DNA of 64,000 bases from assembly GCF_014192105.1 (NCBI RefSeq), contig NZ_JACHXK010000002.1, positions 431,380 to 495,379 of the forward strand, in the 5' to 3' direction. Every line of letters starts with the position of its first letter. Positions within the stretch are counted from its first letter, which is position 1. This stretch comes from Paenibacillus phyllosphaerae (GTDB taxonomy: Bacteria > Bacillota > Bacilli > Paenibacillales > Paenibacillaceae). The position numbers were made by a program, and so were the translations under genes. Shown here one piece after another: positions 1 through 9,136 of the stretch. The notes beneath the pieces were generated by a model. It did not search any database, was not told where the DNA came from, and saw only the letters and a program-made list of their open reading frames with translations.

Positions 1-1
1 A

Positions 2-1852
2 GTCCCGCAATTGGATGAGCTTGCAGCCGAGATCCGCGCATTCCTTATAGAGAAGCTGTCCGTTACGGGGGGACATCTTGCGCCGAATCTAGGGGTCGTC
101 GAGTTAACGCTGGCCATGCATTATTTGTTCGACAGTCCTAAAGATAAGTTTATTTTCGATGTCGGGCATCAGTCGTATGTTCACAAAATATTAACCGGAC
201 GCAAAGATCAGTTCGATACTTTGCGTAAATATAAAGGGCTTTGCGGATTCGTCAAACGCTCGGAGAGCGAACATGACGTATGGGAGGCCGGTCATAGCAG
301 TACGTCGCTGTCTGCAGCCATGGGCATGGCGCTTGCACGCGATCTGAAAGGCGAGACGAACAAAGTCGTTGCCGTTATCGGCGACGGTTCTCTAACGGGC
401 GGTATGGCGCTTGAGGCGCTCAACCATATCGGTCACGAGAAGAAGAATCTGATGGTCATTCTCAACGATAACGAGATGTCGATCGCGCCGAACGTCGGTG
501 CGCTGCATCACTATCTGTCCAAGATTCGGACGGATCGCCATTATCAGAAAGCCAAAGAAGAACTGAATCAGTTCTTGAACAAAATCCCGGCAATCGGCGG
601 CAAGCTTGCCAAGACAGCGGAACGGCTTAAAGATAGCGTCAAATATTTGCTCGTTAGCGGCATTTTGTTCGAGCAGTTCGGCTTTAATTATTTTGGCCCG
701 GTAGATGGCCACGATATGGAGCAGCTGCTGGAAGTGATGGAGCAAGCGAGCCATGTGCAAGGTCCGGTAATGATTCATGTCATTACGACCAAAGGCAAAG
801 GATATTCGCCGGCTGAAGCTGATTCCCACAAGTGGCACGGGATCTCGCCATACAAGATTGAATCCGGCCAAGTCTTGAAGGCGGTCGGGCCTCCGATGTA
901 TACGGAGATCTTCAGCGACGCGCTGATCGAGCTCGCCAAGAAGGATGAGCGCATCGTGGCGGTTACGCCAGCTATGCCAGGCGGCTCTGGATTGATCAAA
1001 TTCGGAGAGTTGTTCCCTGGCCGAATGATCGATGTCGGTATCGCGGAACAGCATGCCGCTACGTTATGCGCGGCAATGGCGATGGAAGGGATGAAGCCCG
1101 TCTATGCGGTCTATTCCACCTTCCTGCAGCGTGCCTATGATCAGGTCGTGCATGATATTTGCCGTCAGAATCTGAATGTCATCTTCGCAATCGACCGCGC
1201 AGGTTTCGTAGGACCGGACGGCGAGACGCATCATGGCGTCTATGACATCGCATATCTGCGCCATATACCGAACATGGTGCTCATGATGCCGAAGGATGAG
1301 AACGAACTTCGTCGGATGATGAAGACGGCGGTTGATTACAACGACGGGCCAATCGCAGTCCGTTACCCGCGGGTCAATGGCGTAGGCGTTGAGCTGGAGG
1401 CGGAGATGAGACCGATCCCGATCGGCAAGTGGGAGACGGTTCGCGAAGGAGATTCTTCCATCATCATCGCGGTCGGACCAATGGTGCAGGTTGCCGAGGA
1501 AGCGGCGGAACAGCTGAAGCGTGACGGACAGAACGTCCGTGTCATAAATGCTCGTTTCATCAAACCGTTGGATGAAGCGATGCTGCTGCAGTTGGCGAAG
1601 GATGGGCTGCAGATCATTGTGCTCGAAGAAGGCACCGAGCTTGGCGGCCTGGGAAGCGCAATCCTTGAGTTCTACTCCAAGCAAGGCATTAACGGCGTGC
1701 CGATTCGCATTATCGGGGTACCGGACAGATTTATCGAGCACGGTTCCATTAAGGAACAACGTCAAGAGACAGGACTTACGGCTGAACGCGTGGCGACGGA
1801 ATTAAGAGCGCTCAGCGCCGGGTTTCGGCAGCGCGTGAACGGAACGGCTTAA
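2..1852 (+). CDS. dxs: 1-deoxy-D-xylulose-5-phosphate synthase (5' end cut by window)
   Basis: Thiamine-diphosphate enzyme that condenses pyruvate and glyceraldehyde 3-phosphate to DXP, the first step of the MEP isoprenoid pathway. The reading frame is open from the first base, and the protein begins in the usual region just before the conserved [14 protein letters not shown] segment, so only about 15-20 residues of the amino end lie outside the window. The ThDP motif starts at [15 protein letters not shown], and the transketolase-like half with [14 protein letters not shown] and [15 protein letters not shown] follows. It is followed 16 bases later by tlyA, the same order as dxs-yqxC in Bacillus. 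Nothing looks damaged; the true start codon cannot be seen. Confidence 0.96.
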   Translation, partial: VPQLDELAAEIRAFLIEKLSVTGGHLAPNLGVVELTLAMHYLFDSPKDKFIFDVGHQSYVHKILTGRKDQFDTLRKYKGLCGFVKRSESEHDVWEAGHSSTSLSAAMGMALARDLKGETNKVVAVIGDGSLTGGMALEALNHIGHEKKNLMVILNDNEMSIAPNVGALHHYLSKIRTDRHYQKAKEELNQFLNKIPAIGGKLAKTAERLKDSVKYLLVSGILFEQFGFNYFGPVDGHDMEQLLEVMEQASHVQGPVMIHVITTKGKGYSPAEADSHKWHGISPYKIESGQVLKAVGPPMYTEIFSDALIELAKKDERIVAVTPAMPGGSGLIKFGELFPGRMIDVGIAEQHAATLCAAMAMEGMKPVYAVYSTFLQRAYDQVVHDICRQNLNVIFAIDRAGFVGPDGETHHGVYDIAYLRHIPNMVLMMPKDENELRRMMKTAVDYNDGPIAVRYPRVNGVGVELEAEMRPIPIGKWETVREGDSSIIIAVGPMVQVAEEAAEQLKRDGQNVRVINARFIKPLDEAMLLQLAKDGLQIIVLEEGTELGGLGSAILEFYSKQGINGVPIRIIGVPDRFIEHGSIKEQRQETGLTAERVATELRALSAGFRQRVNGTA

Positions 1853-1868
1853 CAATTGGGAGATTAGG

Positions 1869-2702
1869 ATGACCATTAGTAAAGAACGGATTGATGTGTT
1901 GCTCGTAGAGCAAGGCTTCTACGAAAGCCGAGAGAAGGCGAAGGCTGCACTCATGGCCGGCCTTGTCATCGTAGATGGGGAAAAAGTCGAGAAGAGCGGC
2001 ATGAAGGTGCCGCGGACCGCTTCCATAACGGTCAAGGGTGCTCCGCATCCTTACGTTAGCCGGGGCGGGTTGAAGCTCGAGAAGGCGATCCGCGCGTTCG
2101 AGCTTCAGCTGCAGGATGTCGTTATGCTGGACATCGGTGCCTCGACGGGCGGATTTACCGACTGCGCACTGCAGAACGGGGCGAAGTATGTCTACGCCAT
2201 TGATGTCGGCTATAATCAGTTGGACTGGTCGCTTCGTCAAGATGAGCGGGTGAATGTAATGGAACGAACGAATTTCCGTTATATGCAGCCGGAGGATCTG
2301 AAGGGACCGGCGCCTACCTTTGCGACGATTGACGTTTCATTCATCTCGCTGAAGCTGATACTGCCGACGCTTGGCACGTTGTTTGTGCCGGGCTCAACTG
2401 TTATGGCGCTCATAAAGCCGCAGTTCGAAGCAGGACGCGAGAAGGTTGGCAAGTCTGGTGTAGTGCGCGAGCCTGCGGTCCATCGTGAGGTTCTGCGCAC
2501 GATCCTGGACTTTGCCGGGGAGATCGGATTCCTGACCAGGAATTTGACGTTCTCGCCGATTACCGGCGGGGAAGGCAATGTAGAATTCCTCGTCCATTGG
2601 GAATGGACGGGGCAGACTGGCCTTGCGGTGCCGAGCGACGAGCAGATTGCAGCGATCGTGCAAGAAGCCGGTTCCACCTTCAGCAGCGGCAAAGGCAGTT
2701 AA
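1869..2702 (+). CDS. tlyA: TlyA family rRNA 2'-O-methyltransferase
   Basis: SAM-dependent methyltransferase of the TlyA/YqxC family, thought to methylate ribose in 16S and 23S rRNA. The 277 residues have an S4 RNA-binding domain at about 5-65 (RIDVLLVEQGFYESREKAK) and an FtsJ-like Rossmann domain. The SAM loop is DIGASTGGFTDC at 88-99, with the acidic AIDVGYNQL next and IKPQFEAGREKVGK further on. It sits directly behind dxs and ends before a strong terminator, so it is the last gene of the dxs transcript. The start is ATG after GGGAGATTAGG, a modest ribosome site. Family assignment is secure; the substrate in this organism is inferred. Confidence 0.93.
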   Translation: MTISKERIDVLLVEQGFYESREKAKAALMAGLVIVDGEKVEKSGMKVPRTASITVKGAPHPYVSRGGLKLEKAIRAFELQLQDVVMLDIGASTGGFTDCALQNGAKYVYAIDVGYNQLDWSLRQDERVNVMERTNFRYMQPEDLKGPAPTFATIDVSFISLKLILPTLGTLFVPGSTVMALIKPQFEAGREKVGKSGVVREPAVHREVLRTILDFAGEIGFLTRNLTFSPITGGEGNVEFLVHWEWTGQTGLAVPSDEQIAAIVQEAGSTFSSGKGS

Positions 2703-2720
2703 GATCAGCGTTTGCCTAGA

Positions 2721-2761
2721 AGAGTCTCTTAAGCGTGATTACGCTTGAGAGACTCTTTTTT
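2721..2761 (+). terminator. Rho-independent terminator after tlyA
   Basis: A 16-bp stem (2721-2736 with 2741-2756, one G-U pair) with a GATT loop runs into a T tract. It separates the dxs-tlyA transcript from the argR-recN group. Confidence 0.9.
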
Positions 2762-2783
2762 GACTGTAATGGCGTGTTCCCCT

Positions 2784-2811
2784 TTGCAGAGACGGATATT
2801 TTTGTTACACT
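2784..2811 (+). promoter_or_regulatory. Candidate sigma-A promoter for the 2955 gene/argR/recN group
   Basis: TTGCAG, a 16-base spacer and TACACT preceded by TG (extended -10). It lies between the tlyA terminator and the next gene, about 145 bases before the start at 2955. Called by eye. Confidence 0.5.
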
Positions 2812-2954
2812 AGGCCTAAAGGCAAACAAGCGTTCGTGTTCATATAGATTGCAAGAGACTCGATGAAGATTTGAAGGAACGGATTTCATCCACAAGGAAA
2901 CGAGCGTCCACAGCGCGAAGTTATGGGAAGACCAATGCATGTGGAGGTGCGTTC

Positions 2955-3416
2955 ATGGCGAAGTACGGAGATTGGCTCGTAATGATTGCTGCTGGCATCC
3001 TGGCGGTCTATTGGATTTACCGCGGGTTTTATCGTTGGCTGCATGAACCGCCTGGCCTCCATTCGAACTTACTCCTTAGCCGCGCAGAGGCTGTTAACGA
3101 AGAGGATGAGAATGTTCAGCTGTTGGAGCAGAACGGGTATGAGGTTACGTATGGCAAGTATCGTCTACCGATTTCCATTGACTTGGATGGCGAGCGGCTG
3201 CAGAGCCGCTTGTTTATCGACATGATTGCCGAGAAAGACGGGAAACACTATATTGTGAAGACGGCGAGAGAACGGATGCCTATTGATTGGACAGGCAGCG
3301 GCGTACGGGACAAGCTGATGATCTATGCTTTATTGCTTCCGGAGGCGGAAGGGGTGCTGTTCGTCGATCATAAGGAACAGCTTATTCGGACGATCACCTT
3401 TCATTTTCCGGAGTAA
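2955..3416 (+). CDS. Membrane-anchored protein of unknown function, RecB/Cas4-like degenerate domain
   Basis: I do not recognise a named family. The 153-residue product has one amino-terminal membrane segment (about 7-24) and a soluble domain. From residue 86 it reads FIDMIAEKDGKHYIVKTARE, and then VRDKLMIYALLLPEAEGVLF. This spacing (an acidic residue after a strand, a second strand ending in a lysine, then a helix of the QLxxYAxxL kind) is like the PD-(D/E)XK core of RecB/Cas4 nucleases, but the middle acidic residue is missing (IVKT where DYKT is expected), so it is probably inactive if the likeness is real. The ATG at 2955 is chosen for GGAGGTG upstream. It stands first in a group with argR and recN. 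Confidence 0.8.
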   Translation: MAKYGDWLVMIAAGILAVYWIYRGFYRWLHEPPGLHSNLLLSRAEAVNEEDENVQLLEQNGYEVTYGKYRLPISIDLDGERLQSRLFIDMIAEKDGKHYIVKTARERMPIDWTGSGVRDKLMIYALLLPEAEGVLFVDHKEQLIRTITFHFPE

Positions 3417-3443
3417 CGGCTGTATGAACCAAGGAGGAAGATT

Positions 3444-3893
3444 ATGAAGAGCGTTAGACATATGAAGATAAGAGAGATTATTACGAGCCAGGTTGTGGAG
3501 ACGCAGGAGGAGCTGGTCGAGTCATTGCGTTCAGCCGGGCTCCAAGTTACTCAGGCAACCGTGTCGCGAGATATAAAGGAGCTGCAGCTCATTAAGGTGC
3601 CGGCTGAGGATGGCCGCTATAAGTATTCCTTGCCCCAAGAGCAGCGAATGAACCCGATTCATAAGCTGAAGCGGGCGCTGGCGGATCACTTCCTGCATAT
3701 CGACTTTACGGACAATCTGGTCGTCATGAAGTGCCTTCCCGGTACTGCAAATGCGATCGGCGCCATGATTGACAACATGGAATGGTCGGAAGTGATGGGT
3801 ACGATATGCGGCGATGACACGATTCTGATCATCTGCCGCTCCAAAGAACAGAGCAACGAGATCGTTGAACGTCTTCTGGCCTATATGAACTAA
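3444..3893 (+). CDS. argR: Arginine repressor ArgR/AhrC
   Basis: Arginine-sensing hexameric regulator that represses arginine biosynthesis and activates catabolism. The 149 residues show the winged helix-turn-helix ([19 protein letters not shown] ... [17 protein letters not shown]) and the arginine-binding oligomerisation domain ([35 protein letters not shown]). The ATG at 3444 follows AAGGAGG; a second ATG at 3462 gives the more usual amino end (MKIREII) but lacks a good ribosome site. The ahrC-recN pair is conserved in Bacillus. Confidence 0.95.
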   Translation: MKSVRHMKIREIITSQVVETQEELVESLRSAGLQVTQATVSRDIKELQLIKVPAEDGRYKYSLPQEQRMNPIHKLKRALADHFLHIDFTDNLVVMKCLPGTANAIGAMIDNMEWSEVMGTICGDDTILIICRSKEQSNEIVERLLAYMN

Positions 3894-3935
3894 CAGCCGC
3901 TAAGGCAACCTGTACATGATCAAGGAGGAATAGTC

Positions 3936-5636
3936 ATGCTTCGCGAATTATCCATTCGAAATTTAGCTGTCATTGAGTCGGTTAGGGTGCGTTTTCATAA
4001 TGGATTTCATGTCCTTACGGGGGAGACGGGCGCAGGGAAGTCGATTCTGATTGACGCCCTAAGCCTTATTGTAGGCGGCAGGGGTTCATCGGATATGGTC
4101 CGATACGGCTGTGACAAAGCAGAGATCGAAGCGATGTTCGAGCTGCCTGACATCCATCCCGTATGGAATACGCTTCACGCGTTCGGTATCGAAGTTGCGC
4201 CTGATGAGGGTCTTCTCGTCAGACGAGAGCTGTCGGCGCAAGGGAAGAATGTGAGCCGGATTAATGGACGGATCGTAACAATGTCCATGCTTCGCGAAGT
4301 AGGCGAGTATCTGGTGAATATACATGGCCAGCATGAGCACCAATCCTTATTCAAGTCGGAACGCCATCTGGAATGGCTGGATCTGTATGCGGGTGATCTG
4401 GTTTCCCAGCTGATAGCTCGTTATAAGGAAACCCATCGCCGATACGATGACGCCCGTCATAAACTAAGGGAGCTCGAGGATTCCTCCAGACAGAACATGC
4501 AGATGCTCGACCTGTACCGCTTCCAGATCGAAGAGATTTCGAATGCGCGTCTGAAGATAGGCGAGGATGAATTACTCCAAGAAGAGAAGCAGAAACTAAT
4601 GTATGCCGTGAAACGCCGGGACTCTGCATCCGAGGCGTATGCACTACTGTACGGAAACAAAGGATTGGACGCGATTAGCCGTTCGATCTCGAGACTGGAC
4701 GATATTCGGGATTATGATCCTGCAGTGCTCAATCCGTTGCTGGAGCAGGTCCAGTCCGCTTTTTATCAGCTTGAAGACGCTGCTTTCCAGCTGCGAGATT
4801 ACCGCGATAGCGTGGAATCCGATCCGGAACGGCTTGCCGAGATTGACGATCGGCTTGATATGATCCACAGCTTGAAGCGTAAGTACGGCGAGAATATCGC
4901 CGACATTCTGGCATATCTTGATAAGATTCAACGTGAAGCCGACAAAATCGAGAATCGTGACGAACATATCGAGCGGCTGCGCAAAGATGAAGCACGGCTT
5001 TATGAAGAGGCTGTGCAGATTGCGATGTCCTTATCGGAACTGCGGCGCGGTGCGGCGCATAAGCTTGCCGCTGCGATCGAATCCGAGCTGAAGCAGTTGC
5101 AGATGGAAAGGACCACATTCCGCGTAGAACTGCTGATGCACAAGGTCGGTGACAAATATAAGTTGCTTGCCAACGGCATCGACGAAGCGGTGTTCCTGAT
5201 CGCGCCGAACCCGGGCGAGCCGCTGAAGCCGCTTAATAAGATCGCGTCAGGCGGTGAGATGTCCAGAATCATGCTGGCGCTCAAGACGATTTTCGCTTCC
5301 ATTGATAAAGTGCCTACGCTCATCTTCGACGAGGTGGATACGGGTGTCAGCGGTCGGGCTGCGCAAGCCATCGCGGAGAAGATGTCGCGCTTATCGCGGC
5401 AATGCCAAGTGTTCTCGATTACGCATTTGCCTCAGGTTGCATGCATGGCCGATCATCATTACGAAATCCGCAAGTCCATCGTATCGGAACGCACATCCAC
5501 GAATGTAACGGAGTTGGACCATACGCCTCGCGTAGAGGAATTGGCCCGTATGCTCGGCGGTGTCGAGGTAACTGAAAAAACCCGGCATCATGCACAAGAA
5601 ATGCTTGACTTGGCGGAACAACAGAAGGGGGCGTAA
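3936..5636 (+). CDS. recN: DNA repair protein RecN
   Basis: SMC-like ATPase that gathers at double-strand breaks and helps recombinational repair. The 566 residues have Walker A GETGAGKS at 29-36, a long central coiled coil, the LNKIASGGEMSRIMLALK signature and Walker B LIFDEVDTGVSGRAA, the full family layout. It has an AAGGAGGAA ribosome site and lies 42 bases after argR. No LexA-type box was seen right in front of it, so it is probably carried on the upstream transcript. Confidence 0.96.
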   Translation: MLRELSIRNLAVIESVRVRFHNGFHVLTGETGAGKSILIDALSLIVGGRGSSDMVRYGCDKAEIEAMFELPDIHPVWNTLHAFGIEVAPDEGLLVRRELSAQGKNVSRINGRIVTMSMLREVGEYLVNIHGQHEHQSLFKSERHLEWLDLYAGDLVSQLIARYKETHRRYDDARHKLRELEDSSRQNMQMLDLYRFQIEEISNARLKIGEDELLQEEKQKLMYAVKRRDSASEAYALLYGNKGLDAISRSISRLDDIRDYDPAVLNPLLEQVQSAFYQLEDAAFQLRDYRDSVESDPERLAEIDDRLDMIHSLKRKYGENIADILAYLDKIQREADKIENRDEHIERLRKDEARLYEEAVQIAMSLSELRRGAAHKLAAAIESELKQLQMERTTFRVELLMHKVGDKYKLLANGIDEAVFLIAPNPGEPLKPLNKIASGGEMSRIMLALKTIFASIDKVPTLIFDEVDTGVSGRAAQAIAEKMSRLSRQCQVFSITHLPQVACMADHHYEIRKSIVSERTSTNVTELDHTPRVEELARMLGGVEVTEKTRHHAQEMLDLAEQQKGA

Positions 5637-5750
5637 TGGAAGGCTTTCAGGGAATGTTTTTGGCGACATAAAACGTAAGGGGCAAGGTTACCTTATAGGT
5701 ACGCAAATGGCGAACGCCTTTCTCGTCAAGCGAAAGTATGCACAGGGAGC

Positions 5751-7085
5751 GTGAAGTCATTGAATGCCAATCAGCGTAAGCGGTGGCTCGGTCTTGTTCT
5801 CGTATTCTTCGTTTGCGTGCTTGGTCTTTCCTCCCCTTTTCAACATTTTGCCGCCTTCCCGAACGAACTTCGTTTGTTCTCCGGCCAGTTGAAGCAATTA
5901 GACTATGGCATGCCCGTTCATGCGCAAGTAACGGTTGACCCCACGATTCTCCATGTGAACGGTTCTAAGGATCGCTCATTGTCCATTGATCTGAACAAGC
6001 CAATCTCGCTTCAGACGGAGCAGATCGGTGAGACGACAATGAAGTTGAAACTCTTCGGCAAAATACCGTTCAAAACCGTTAAAGTAAATGTAGTGCCTGA
6101 TTTAAGGGTTGTCCCTGGTGGGCAGACCATTGGCGTTAAAGTGAAATCCGCCGGTATTATGATTGTCGGGCATCATCAGGTCAAGACAGCACAGGGAACG
6201 AAAGTGTCTCCAGGGGAAGTCGCAAATCTTCAGCTTGGCGATTTGATTACCCATATTAATGGCAAGTTCATTAATGAGGTACGCAAAGTCGCAGATCTAG
6301 CCGAGCAAGCCGGAGCCTCCAAGAAACCGCTCCAACTGAAAGTGAAACGCGGTGACCAATCTTTCGAAACGAAGCTGAACCCCGTATTTGATGCAGAAGA
6401 TCAAGCTTGGCGTCTGGGACTATATATTCGCGATTCCGCGGCTGGTGTCGGCACGTTAACGTTCTATGCACCAGACCAAGGCGTATATGGAGCACTTGGC
6501 CACGTCATTACTGACATGGACACGCAGACCCCGATTGAAGTTGGTGAAGGCCAGATTCTTCAATCTCATGTCACCTCGATTAATAAGAGCCAGAATGGCG
6601 AACCAGGGGAGAAGCGCGCCCAATTCGTCAAAGAAGGCAAGGTGCTGGGGAATATTGAACGAAATACATCGTTTGGCATCTTCGGCAAGATGGACGAATT
6701 GCCGACACACAGTTATAATGAACAAGCACTCCCTGTGGCTTTCGCGGAAGAGGTGAAGGAAGGTCCAGCTGAACTTCTCACCGTTGTGAATGGACAGAAG
6801 GTCGAGCGATTCTCGGTTGAAGTCGTTCATGTTACCAAGCAATCTTCACCCGCAACCAAAGGGATGGTTATTAAAATTACGGATCCACGCTTAATCGAGC
6901 AGACAGGCGGTATCGTTCAAGGCATGTCAGGCAGTCCGATTATACAGGACGGCAAAATCATTGGCGCCGTAACCCATGTGTTCGTCAACGATCCTACATC
7001 TGGCTATGGATGTTTCATTGAATGGATGTTGCAAGATGCTGGCATCCTGCTCAAGACAGAAGGTCGAAATCTTAAGGCTGCTTAA
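5751..7085 (+). CDS. spoIVB: SpoIVB signalling protease (S55)
   Basis: Forespore-secreted serine protease that signals to the mother cell and starts activation of pro-sigma-K by cutting SpoIVFA. The 444 residues have an amino-terminal membrane anchor (about 12-28), a PDZ domain (about 130-205, with LQLGDLITHINGKFINEV) and the S55 domain. Likely catalytic residues are His251 (ALGHVITD), Asp378 (KITDPRL) and Ser395 (GMSGSPI), matching His236/Asp363/Ser378 of Bacillus subtilis with a small offset. The start is taken as GTG after CAGGGAG. As in Bacillus it lies just before spo0A. Confidence 0.95.
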   Translation: MKSLNANQRKRWLGLVLVFFVCVLGLSSPFQHFAAFPNELRLFSGQLKQLDYGMPVHAQVTVDPTILHVNGSKDRSLSIDLNKPISLQTEQIGETTMKLKLFGKIPFKTVKVNVVPDLRVVPGGQTIGVKVKSAGIMIVGHHQVKTAQGTKVSPGEVANLQLGDLITHINGKFINEVRKVADLAEQAGASKKPLQLKVKRGDQSFETKLNPVFDAEDQAWRLGLYIRDSAAGVGTLTFYAPDQGVYGALGHVITDMDTQTPIEVGEGQILQSHVTSINKSQNGEPGEKRAQFVKEGKVLGNIERNTSFGIFGKMDELPTHSYNEQALPVAFAEEVKEGPAELLTVVNGQKVERFSVEVVHVTKQSSPATKGMVIKITDPRLIEQTGGIVQGMSGSPIIQDGKIIGAVTHVFVNDPTSGYGCFIEWMLQDAGILLKTEGRNLKAA

Positions 7086-7146
7086 TGCGCCTTAAGATTT
7101 TGCTTTGTCAGGTGATTGTAAGAATAGCTTGCACTTCTGTAATGTT

Positions 7147-7153
7147 TGTCGAA
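7147..7153 (+). promoter_or_regulatory. 0A box upstream of spo0A (1)
   Basis: Exact TGTCGAA, the Spo0A~P binding heptamer, in the spoIVB-spo0A gap. The first of three in 120 bases. Confidence 0.6.
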
Positions 7154-7231
7154 CGGCTACGAAAAAGCATGGTTTATGTTGTAAATTTTCCATTATAATT
7201 CATCGTAAAATAAAAATAAACAAAAATATTA

Positions 7232-7238
7232 TTCGACA
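7232..7238 (-). promoter_or_regulatory. 0A box upstream of spo0A (2)
   Basis: TTCGACA on the plus strand, so TGTCGAA on the minus strand, immediately before the candidate sigma-H -35 element. Confidence 0.6.
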
Positions 7239-7265
7239 GAAGGAATTTACTGTTAGGTGTCGAAA
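7239..7265 (+). promoter_or_regulatory. Candidate sigma-H promoter of spo0A
   Basis: GAAGGAATT fits the sigma-H -35 pattern RnAGGAwWW, and GTCGAAA fits RnnGAAT in six of seven places, with an 11-base spacer. It lies about 85 bases before the spo0A start and overlaps the third 0A box. The Bacillus spo0A Ps promoter is sigma-H dependent and Spo0A controlled, so the layout makes sense. Confidence 0.5.
7258..7264 (+). promoter_or_regulatory. 0A box upstream of spo0A (3)
   Basis: Exact TGTCGAA lying on the -10 part of the candidate sigma-H promoter. In this position bound Spo0A~P would be expected to block RNA polymerase. Confidence 0.6.
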
Positions 7266-7350
7266 ACTTTAGTCAGCAGAGAAAGATTCACTTGGATAAT
7301 GAATGTAAGATAGTAGCATACATGCTATTAACTCTAAGGAGGATGTCACC

Positions 7351-8169
7351 TTGCAAAAGATCGAAGTTCTGCTCGCTGATGATAACCGCGAATTTACTAA
7401 CCTTTTATCCGAGTATATTTCCGAACAAAGCGATATGGTTGTTACCGGAATTGCTTATAATGGTGAAGAAGTTCTCCGTGCGCTGGAAGAAAACCGTAAA
7501 GCGCCAGATGTACTCATATTGGATATTATTATGCCTCATCTCGATGGTCTTGGTGTACTCGAACGTCTGCGTGAGATGAATTTGAATCCGATGCCGAAGA
7601 TCATTATGCTTACGGCATTCGGCCAAGAGAATATCACACAAAAAGCTGTTCAGCTCGGCGCCTCCTATTACATATTGAAGCCATTCGATATGGAAATTCT
7701 TGCTAATCGTATTCGCCAGCTGGTTGGCAACACGACCGTCGTGTCGGGCTCCAGCTCAAGTTCCGCTTTTAGCAATACGGTATCGAAGTCGAATGTCGTA
7801 CCGCTTGGGAAAGGCAAGAATCTGGATGCGAACATTACGAGCATCATTCATGAGATTGGCGTTCCGGCACATATTAAAGGCTATCAGTACCTGCGTGAAG
7901 CGATCACGATGGTGTACAACAACATTGAGATTCTCGGTGCGATTACGAAGACGTTGTACCCAGCAATCGCCGAGAAATTCAAAACAACGCCTTCCCGCGT
8001 TGAGCGTGCGATTCGTCACGCAATCGAAGTGGCATGGACGCGCGGCAACATCGACAGCATCAGCCACCTGTTCGGCTATACGATCAACATCAGCAAGTCG
8101 AAGCCGACCAACAGCGAATTCATCGCGATGGTCGCCGATAAGCTGCGCATCGAGCACAAAGTGAGCTAG
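7351..8169 (+). CDS. spo0A: Sporulation master regulator Spo0A
   Basis: Response regulator that, when phosphorylated by the phosphorelay, binds 0A boxes and commits the cell to sporulation. The 272 residues have a receiver domain with Asp10/Asp11, phospho-acceptor Asp58 ([12 protein letters not shown]) and the ILKPFD lysine, a variable Ser-rich linker ([12 protein letters not shown]), and the highly conserved Spo0A effector domain ending in [14 protein letters not shown]. The start is TTG, 8 bases after AAGGAGG; no other start fits the usual amino end. It stands alone between a sigma-H-type promoter and a terminator. Confidence 0.98.
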   Translation: MQKIEVLLADDNREFTNLLSEYISEQSDMVVTGIAYNGEEVLRALEENRKAPDVLILDIIMPHLDGLGVLERLREMNLNPMPKIIMLTAFGQENITQKAVQLGASYYILKPFDMEILANRIRQLVGNTTVVSGSSSSSAFSNTVSKSNVVPLGKGKNLDANITSIIHEIGVPAHIKGYQYLREAITMVYNNIEILGAITKTLYPAIAEKFKTTPSRVERAIRHAIEVAWTRGNIDSISHLFGYTINISKSKPTNSEFIAMVADKLRIEHKVS

Positions 8170-8217
8170 TGAATTCGACGACAACCCAATAAGGGCGAGA
8201 TGCTCGCCCAATAACGA

Positions 8218-8254
8218 AGAAGCCGATCCTTGAAGTGAAGGAAAGGCTTCTTTT
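8218..8254 (+). terminator. Rho-independent terminator after spo0A
   Basis: AGAAGCC pairs with GGCTTCT, with an inner TCCTT/AAGGA stem, followed by TTTT. A second tight hairpin without a T tract (GGGCGAG, loop ATG, CTCGCCC, 8193-8209) stands just before it. Confidence 0.8.
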
Positions 8255-8387
8255 GTGTTTGATGAAGGTTTTATGGTTTTGGAGCTGCGTTGTTGGCGCC
8301 AAATTTTTTTGCGCAGGCCGTATCTTGTGTACGTCCTTATTCGTTTACAATGTAAGTGTATGGATGAAGGGAGGTTCGGGAGTTCCG

Positions 8388-9107
8388 ATGGTGAACGGAA
8401 TAGCAGAGCAAGACTTCGAACAGAGTCGACAGGTGCTGTACCGGTATTGCATGAAGCTGACGGAATCGACCTGGGAAGCGGATGACTTGGTCCAGGAAAG
8501 TTGCGCAAAGGCGCTCGCATATCTGAGAGATGGCCGTACCCATGCGAATCTATCTGCTCTACTCATGCGTACAGCGCGTAATCTATGGGTCGATCAGAAG
8601 CGGCGTGAGCGGACAATGAAGCTCATCATGAACGAGAAGCAGTTGTATGAGCTCGCAACTTCTAATGAGCAATCTGCAATTTCTGATGCCGAATGGTGGA
8701 TTCGCCACTTGGTGACGGTGCTTTCTCCACTCCAACTAACCGTATTTATGATGAGGGAAATTTTCCAATATAAGGCGCATGAGACGGCCAATCTGCTGCT
8801 CATAAGCGAAGGTGCGGTAAAGGCGGCATTGTTCCGGGCTAGACGCAATATTGAACGCGAACGTGGATCGTGGATGGATGACGCGCTCGATAAGCCTGTG
8901 GATGAATGGACGCACGATCTAGCCCTTGCTTATAGCCAGGCGTTCGAACGGTCGGATGTGACCGCCATGATTCAGCTTGCAATGACCTATAGCCAAGCTG
9001 CGAGCGGTATACGAGCAGTCGGGCAATACCAGGTGACGCAACAAGCGGAACAACACGGTTCGCTTAAAGCGGGTAACCCGGCGATACAGATGTGTTTTGC
9101 CGCTTAA
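8388..9107 (+). CDS. RNA polymerase sigma-70 family (ECF-type) sigma factor
   Basis: Alternative sigma factor of 239 residues. Region 2 is at about 11-75 (LYRYCMKLTESTWEADDLVQES ... RTARNLWVDQKRR) and region 4 at about 112-157 (LSPLQLTVFMMREIF ... SEGAVKAALFRARRNI). About 80 residues follow the region 4 helix, more than a minimal ECF factor has; this tail holds THDLALAYSQAFERSDVTAM, a shape like the start of SnoaL-type tails but too short to be one. The ATG at 8388 is preferred for the GGGAG five bases upstream; a longer open frame to 8235 has poor coding character. No anti-sigma gene is adjacent; clpP follows by 29 bases. Its regulon is unknown. Confidence 0.85.
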   Translation: MVNGIAEQDFEQSRQVLYRYCMKLTESTWEADDLVQESCAKALAYLRDGRTHANLSALLMRTARNLWVDQKRRERTMKLIMNEKQLYELATSNEQSAISDAEWWIRHLVTVLSPLQLTVFMMREIFQYKAHETANLLLISEGAVKAALFRARRNIERERGSWMDDALDKPVDEWTHDLALAYSQAFERSDVTAMIQLAMTYSQAASGIRAVGQYQVTQQAEQHGSLKAGNPAIQMCFAA

Positions 9108-9136
9108 GATGATTACGCATAAGAGGAGGCCATACG

